From contig CAYOOA010000083.1 in the NCBI GenBank assembly GCA_964405455.1, forward strand, positions 1-9,361: a stretch of DNA of 9,361 bases. The letters run 5' to 3'. Under the pieces are notes generated by a model. The model was not told the origin of the DNA and ran no database searches. It worked only from the letters and a program-made list of their open reading frames with translations. Shown one piece after another: positions 6,127 to 9,361 of the stretch (its first letter is position 1; the number at the start of each line of letters is the position of its first letter). This DNA is from CALESS01 sp964405455 (GTDB taxonomy: Bacteria; Chloroflexota; Anaerolineae; Anaerolineales; Anaerolineaceae). The translations under genes were made by a program, and so were the position numbers.

Positions 6127-8640
6127 ATTGACCAGCAGATGCGCTCGGCGTACCTGGATTATGCGATGAGCGTGATCGTCGCCCGCGCCCTGCCGGACGG
6201 CCGGGACGGGCTGAAACCCGTCCACCGGCGCATCCTCTTCGCCATGCAGGAACTGGGCATGAAGCCCGGCAGCGCGTACAAGAAGTCCGCCCGCATTGTC
6301 GGCGAGGTGCTGGGCAAGTATCACCCGCACGGCGACGCCTCCGTCTACGATGCCCTGGCGCGCATGGCCCAGGATTTCTCGATGCGCTACCTGCTGGTGG
6401 ACGGCCAGGGCAACTTTGGCTCCATTGACGGCGACGCCCCGGCCGCCATGCGTTACACCGAGGCGCGCCTGCACCCGCTGGCTGCCGAATTGCTGGCGGA
6501 TATCGACCACGATACCGTGGATTTTGGCGATAACTTTGACGGCACCCTGCGCGAGCCGCTGGTGCTGCCCTCGCGGCTGCCCAACCTGCTGTTGAACGGT
6601 TCCTCGGGCATCGCCGTTGGCATGGCTACCAACATCCCGCCGCACAATCTGCGCGAGGTGGCGGCTGCCATCAGCTTCCTCATCGAAAACTACGCCCGGG
6701 CCGAGGAAATCAGCACCGAGGAGATCATGCATTACCTGCCCGGGCCGGATTTCCCCACCGGCGGCATCATTGCCGGGCGGGAGAGCATCCTGCAGGCTTA
6801 TTCCACCGGGCGGGGCAAGCTGACCGTGCGCGGCCGGGTGATCATGGACGAGAACCGCAGCGGCCGCCTGACCATCACCATTACCGAGATTCCCTACCAG
6901 GTCAACAAGTCCAGCCTGATCGAGCGCATCGCCGACCTGGTGCGCTCCGGCCGGCTGGATGCAATCAGCGACCTGCGTGACGAATCCGACCGGCGCGGCA
7001 TGTCCATTGTGATCGAGTTGAAGCGCAGCGCCCAACCGCGCCAGGTGCTCAACCAGCTTTACAAGTTCACCCCGCTGCAATCCACCTTTGGCGTGCAAAT
7101 GCTGGCCCTGGTCAACAACGAGCCGCACCTGCTTTCCATCAAGCAGGCCCTGCTGCTCTTCATCCAGCACCGCCAGGAGGTCATCACCCGCCGGACGAAA
7201 TTTGACCTGGAGAAGGCCCGCCAGCGCGCCCACATTTTGGACGGCCTGCTGATCGCCCTGGCCAACCTGGACGCCGTGATTGAGACCATCCGTAAATCGC
7301 CGGATGCCGAAACTGCCCGCACCCGCCTGATGGAGCGCTTCCACTTGAGCGAGGTGCAAGCCCAGGCCATCCTGGATATGCAGTTGCGCCGCCTGGCCGC
7401 CCTGGAGCGCCAGAAAATTGAAGAAGAACACCGCCAGATCCTGGAGCGGATCGACTACCTGGAGGACCTGCTGGCCAACCCGGAGAAAATCCTGGTCCTC
7501 ATCCGCGAGGAAACCAACGAACTGGCCGAAAAGTTCGGCGATGCCCGCCGGACGGAGTTGACCGCCGAGGCGCACGAGGAACTCAAGGAGGAGGACCTGG
7601 TGGCCGACGAGCCCACCCTGATCAGCCTGACGGCGCGCGGCTACATCAAGCGCACGCCCATCACGGCTTTCCGCACCCAGGGACGCGGCCGGCGCGGTGT
7701 GAGCGGTCAGACGATGCGCGAGGAGGACGAGGTGCTGCTGCTGGCGCCCGCCCGCACCCTGCAAACCGTACTGTTCTTCTCCGACCGGGGCAAGGTGTAC
7801 GCCCTCAAGGCCTACCAAATCCCCGAAGCCGGGCGGACCGACCGCGGCATCCCGGCGGTCAACCTGCTGGCCCTGGGGCAGAACGAACGCATCACGGCAG
7901 CCGTGGCCGTGCCGGATTTCCAGCAGGCCGAATACTGCACCTTTGCCACGCTCAACGGGCGGGTCAAGCGGGTGGCCCTGCGCGAATTTGAGGCGGTCCG
8001 GCCTTCCGGCCTGGCGGCCATTTCCCTGGAGGACGGCGATGAACTGGGTTGGGTCCGGCTGACATCCGGCGAGGAGGAGTTGCTGCTGGTGACGGCGGGC
8101 GGCTTTGCCCTGCGCTTTGACGAAAGCCAGGTGCGCGTCATGGGCCGCCAGGCTGCCGGCGTGGCGGGCATCCGCCTGCGCCCGGGGGACCAGGTGGCTT
8201 CCCTGGAGGTGGTGGAACCGGGCGGCGACCTGCTGCTGGTGACGGAGCAGGGCTTCGGCAAGCGGGCTGCCCTGGCGGATTATCCGCAGCATGCCCGGGC
8301 GGGAAGCGGCGTACGCACTGCGGACCTTAAATCAATCACCCGCACCGGGAAAATAACGGCGGCGCGGGTGGTGCAGGCGGATGATGAAGTGACTTTGATT
8401 TCAGCCGCGGGCGTGGTGCTGCGCATGCGCGTGCGCGACATCTCTCAGCAGGGACGAGCCTCGCGCGGGGTGCGGCTGATGAACGTGGATAAGGGCGATG
8501 CGGTTGCCTCCCTGGCCCGCCTGCGCACGGCAGACCTGGCGGCAGGACCGCTCAACGGCGGCCTAGTAGAACGGCAGGGTGATCTTGTCCGCGAGGAGCA
8601 GCAGGAAAGCGCAGAGGATCAGGACCATCAGGAAGAGTAG
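6127..8640 (+). CDS. gyrA: DNA gyrase subunit A, 5' end in gap
   Basis: 837 residues are visible. The first (IDQQMRSAYLDYAMSV) align with residue 13 onward of E. coli GyrA. The breakage-reunion domain shows RALPDGRDGLKPVHRRIL, KKSARIVGEVLGKYHPHGD and QGNFGSIDGD, then AAMRYTEARL with the DNA-linking tyrosine at codon 6454-6456 (E. coli Tyr122). The coiled coil and gate (about 7190-7450) follow, then a C-terminal pinwheel with blades such as RGYIKRTPITAF and RGKVYALKAYQIPEA. With GyrB it introduces negative supercoils using ATP. The GyrA box position reads QGRGRRG (7678-7698) rather than the usual QRRGGKG. The quinolone region has Ala at the Ser83 position. The last ~38 residues are a non-conserved Glu/Gln-rich tail, of which the final 26 codons overlap the convergent gene. 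A DNA topoisomerase IV ParC is less likely given the GyrA-type blades. Confidence 0.93.
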   Translation: MDQQMRSAYLDYAMSVIVARALPDGRDGLKPVHRRILFAMQELGMKPGSAYKKSARIVGEVLGKYHPHGDASVYDALARMAQDFSMRYLLVDGQGNFGSIDGDAPAAMRYTEARLHPLAAELLADIDHDTVDFGDNFDGTLREPLVLPSRLPNLLLNGSSGIAVGMATNIPPHNLREVAAAISFLIENYARAEEISTEEIMHYLPGPDFPTGGIIAGRESILQAYSTGRGKLTVRGRVIMDENRSGRLTITITEIPYQVNKSSLIERIADLVRSGRLDAISDLRDESDRRGMSIVIELKRSAQPRQVLNQLYKFTPLQSTFGVQMLALVNNEPHLLSIKQALLLFIQHRQEVITRRTKFDLEKARQRAHILDGLLIALANLDAVIETIRKSPDAETARTRLMERFHLSEVQAQAILDMQLRRLAALERQKIEEEHRQILERIDYLEDLLANPEKILVLIREETNELAEKFGDARRTELTAEAHEELKEEDLVADEPTLISLTARGYIKRTPITAFRTQGRGRRGVSGQTMREEDEVLLLAPARTLQTVLFFSDRGKVYALKAYQIPEAGRTDRGIPAVNLLALGQNERITAAVAVPDFQQAEYCTFATLNGRVKRVALREFEAVRPSGLAAISLEDGDELGWVRLTSGEEELLLVTAGGFALRFDESQVRVMGRQAAGVAGIRLRPGDQVASLEVVEPGGDLLLVTEQGFGKRAALADYPQHARAGSGVRTADLKSITRTGKITAARVVQADDEVTLISAAGVVLRMRVRDISQQGRASRGVRLMNVDKGDAVASLARLRTADLAAGPLNGGLVERQGDLVREEQQESAEDQDHQEE

Positions 8641-8781
8641 CACCGCCACCACGAAGCGTTGGACGGCCGTCATGCCCAAAAAGGGCGGGCGGGCGGTTTC
8701 CACCGGCTGGGTGGAGGCAGCCGCTTCCTGCTCATCCTCTTCATAAACGGTTACGGCAGTATTGCGTAAATCATCAAACAT
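8563..8781 (-). CDS. Small single-pass membrane protein, function unknown
   Basis: 72 residues from ATG 8781, with AAGGAG (8793-8788) six bases upstream, a good SD. Residues 1-36 are acidic and polar (VYEEDEQEA) and probably cytoplasmic; MTAVQRF leads into one strongly hydrophobic segment (about 43-64) followed by ADKITLPFY. There is no signal peptidase site, so it should stay as a one-pass inner membrane protein. The start overlaps the biotin ligase stop by 8 bases, indicating coupled translation, and the last 78 bases overlap the gyrA 3' end on the other strand. The good SD and coupling argue that it is a real gene. I do not recognise a named family. Confidence 0.72.
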   Translation of the reverse strand: MFDDLRNTAVTVYEEDEQEAAASTQPVETARPPFLGMTAVQRFVVAVLLFLMVLILCAFLLLLADKITLPFY

Positions 8782-9361
8782 GCAGGTCTCCTTCCAGATC
8801 GGCGGGGCGCAGGCGCACATCCCCGGCAGCCACGCTGATCTCCATTCCTGATTCTACAACCAAACGCAGGTTTCCGGATGCATCCACACCTTGCAACCGG
8901 CCAACAATTGGCATTTCCGCCGGGGCGGTGACGCTCACCAGCTCGTTGCGGAAGGCCAGGCGGCGCTGCCAGGCTTCCAGGAAGACCGGGCTGCCCAGCC
9001 TGGGACGCCACTCGTCCAGGCGGTCCAGCACGGCGGCCAGCAGGGCGGAGCGCTCCACCGGGCGGCCGGCGGCTGCCTCCACGCAGGTGGCCGGGAAGAG
9101 CAGTTCCTCCGCCGGGGGCACGGAACCGGGGGCAACGTTGATGCCTATCCCCAGGATGACCGAATCCAGCGCACCGGCCTGCCAGACCGCCTCCGCCAGG
9201 ATGCCACAGGTCTTGCGCCGACCGAGGAGCACATCGTTCGGCCACTTGATCTGCGCGGCCAGGCCCAGGCTCTGCTCCAGGGCGGTGCAAACGGCCAGCC
9301 CGCCCAGCGGGGAGAGCAGGGCAACGTGGGCCATCTCCGCCGGGGTGGGGCGCAGGATGAG
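8774..9361 (-). CDS. birA: Biotin--[acetyl-CoA-carboxylase] ligase (BirA-type), 5'-truncated
   Basis: 195 residues are visible, the frame being open to the window edge (LILRPTPAE precedes the ATG at 9334, which is therefore internal). The catalytic domain shows KWPNDVLL and GRRKTCGILAE, with the active-site lysine at the tenth base-coding triplet region of that motif, and GIGINV. The C-terminal SH3-like domain is VGRLQGVDASGNLRLV, then AAGDVRLRP. It activates biotin with ATP to biotinyl-AMP and attaches it to the carrier protein of acetyl-CoA or related carboxylases. The N-terminal GRGRxGR motif and any HTH repressor domain lie beyond the window, so a regulatory role cannot be judged. Stop TGA 8774-8776 overlaps the start of the small membrane protein. 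Confidence 0.92.
   Translation of the reverse strand, partial: LILRPTPAEMAHVALLSPLGGLAVCTALEQSLGLAAQIKWPNDVLLGRRKTCGILAEAVWQAGALDSVILGIGINVAPGSVPPAEELLFPATCVEAAAGRPVERSALLAAVLDRLDEWRPRLGSPVFLEAWQRRLAFRNELVSVTAPAEMPIVGRLQGVDASGNLRLVVESGMEISVAAGDVRLRPADLEGDLHV
8782..8793 (-). promoter_or_regulatory. Ribosome binding site of the small membrane protein
   Basis: AAGGAG (8793-8788) lies six bases before ATG 8781, inside the end of the biotin ligase gene. It fixes the start at 8781 rather than at the in-frame ATG 8820, which would sit deep within birA. Confidence 0.65.

Noticed and set aside
5692..8292. Very long open frame on the minus strand opposite gyrA and the GH13 end
   Set aside because: It crosses the N gap, is rich in Gly, Gln, Ala and His with no recognisable domain, and mirrors the GC-rich codons of real genes.
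4183..8640. A single 1485-residue amylase-gyrase fusion protein
   Set aside because: The frame crosses 100 N; GH13 and GyrA each look complete on their own side apart from short missing ends.

Overview
The window looks like a GC-rich draft or metagenome-assembled bacterial scaffold. It carries a 100-base run of N (6027-6126), the usual placeholder for a scaffold gap of unknown size. Gene content (a GyrA with Ala-Ser in the quinolone region, GC-rich coding DNA with AT-rich spacers, and a biotin ligase followed by a tiny one-pass membrane protein) fits a member of the Chloroflexota, perhaps Anaerolineae. That assignment is inference from protein character only; there is no rRNA or other decisive marker.

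Left part (1-981): the 3' end of a Gfo/Idh/MocA-family NAD(P)-dependent oxidoreductase on the + strand, then a short AT-rich convergent spacer with a repeat built from CGGAT motifs and an inverted repeat.

Centre (982-4020, all minus strand, read right to left): a compact cluster of a PqqD-like peptide chaperone, an HPr-kinase-like P-loop kinase that overlaps it by 10 bases, a twin-arginine-exported protein with a DUF2135/YfaP-like domain, and a nucleotidyltransferase of the NTP_transf_5 type. These kinase, PqqD and nucleotidyltransferase families recur together in orphan 'HPr-rel-A' loci and, in part, as tailoring enzymes of phosphorylated lasso peptides. No radical SAM enzyme, lasso cyclase, leader protease or obvious precursor peptide is present, so the exported protein is the most natural candidate client. 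This is the most interesting system in the window; its chemistry is not known to me.

Right part: a divergent control region (4021-4182), with an 8-bp palindrome that can act as -10 box in both directions and a strong hairpin repeat, leads into a GH13 alpha-amylase-family enzyme (MalZ/neopullulanase-like) with all catalytic residues. The assembly gap hides its end and the start of gyrA. The apparent single 1485-codon frame across the N run is an artefact. gyrA runs to 8640, where its 3' end overlaps by 78 bases a convergent 72-residue membrane protein gene, which is itself translationally coupled to a birA-type biotin protein ligase truncated by the window edge.

No stretch longer than about 300 bases lacks a gene. 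I saw no tRNA, rRNA, CRISPR array, insertion sequence or replication origin.
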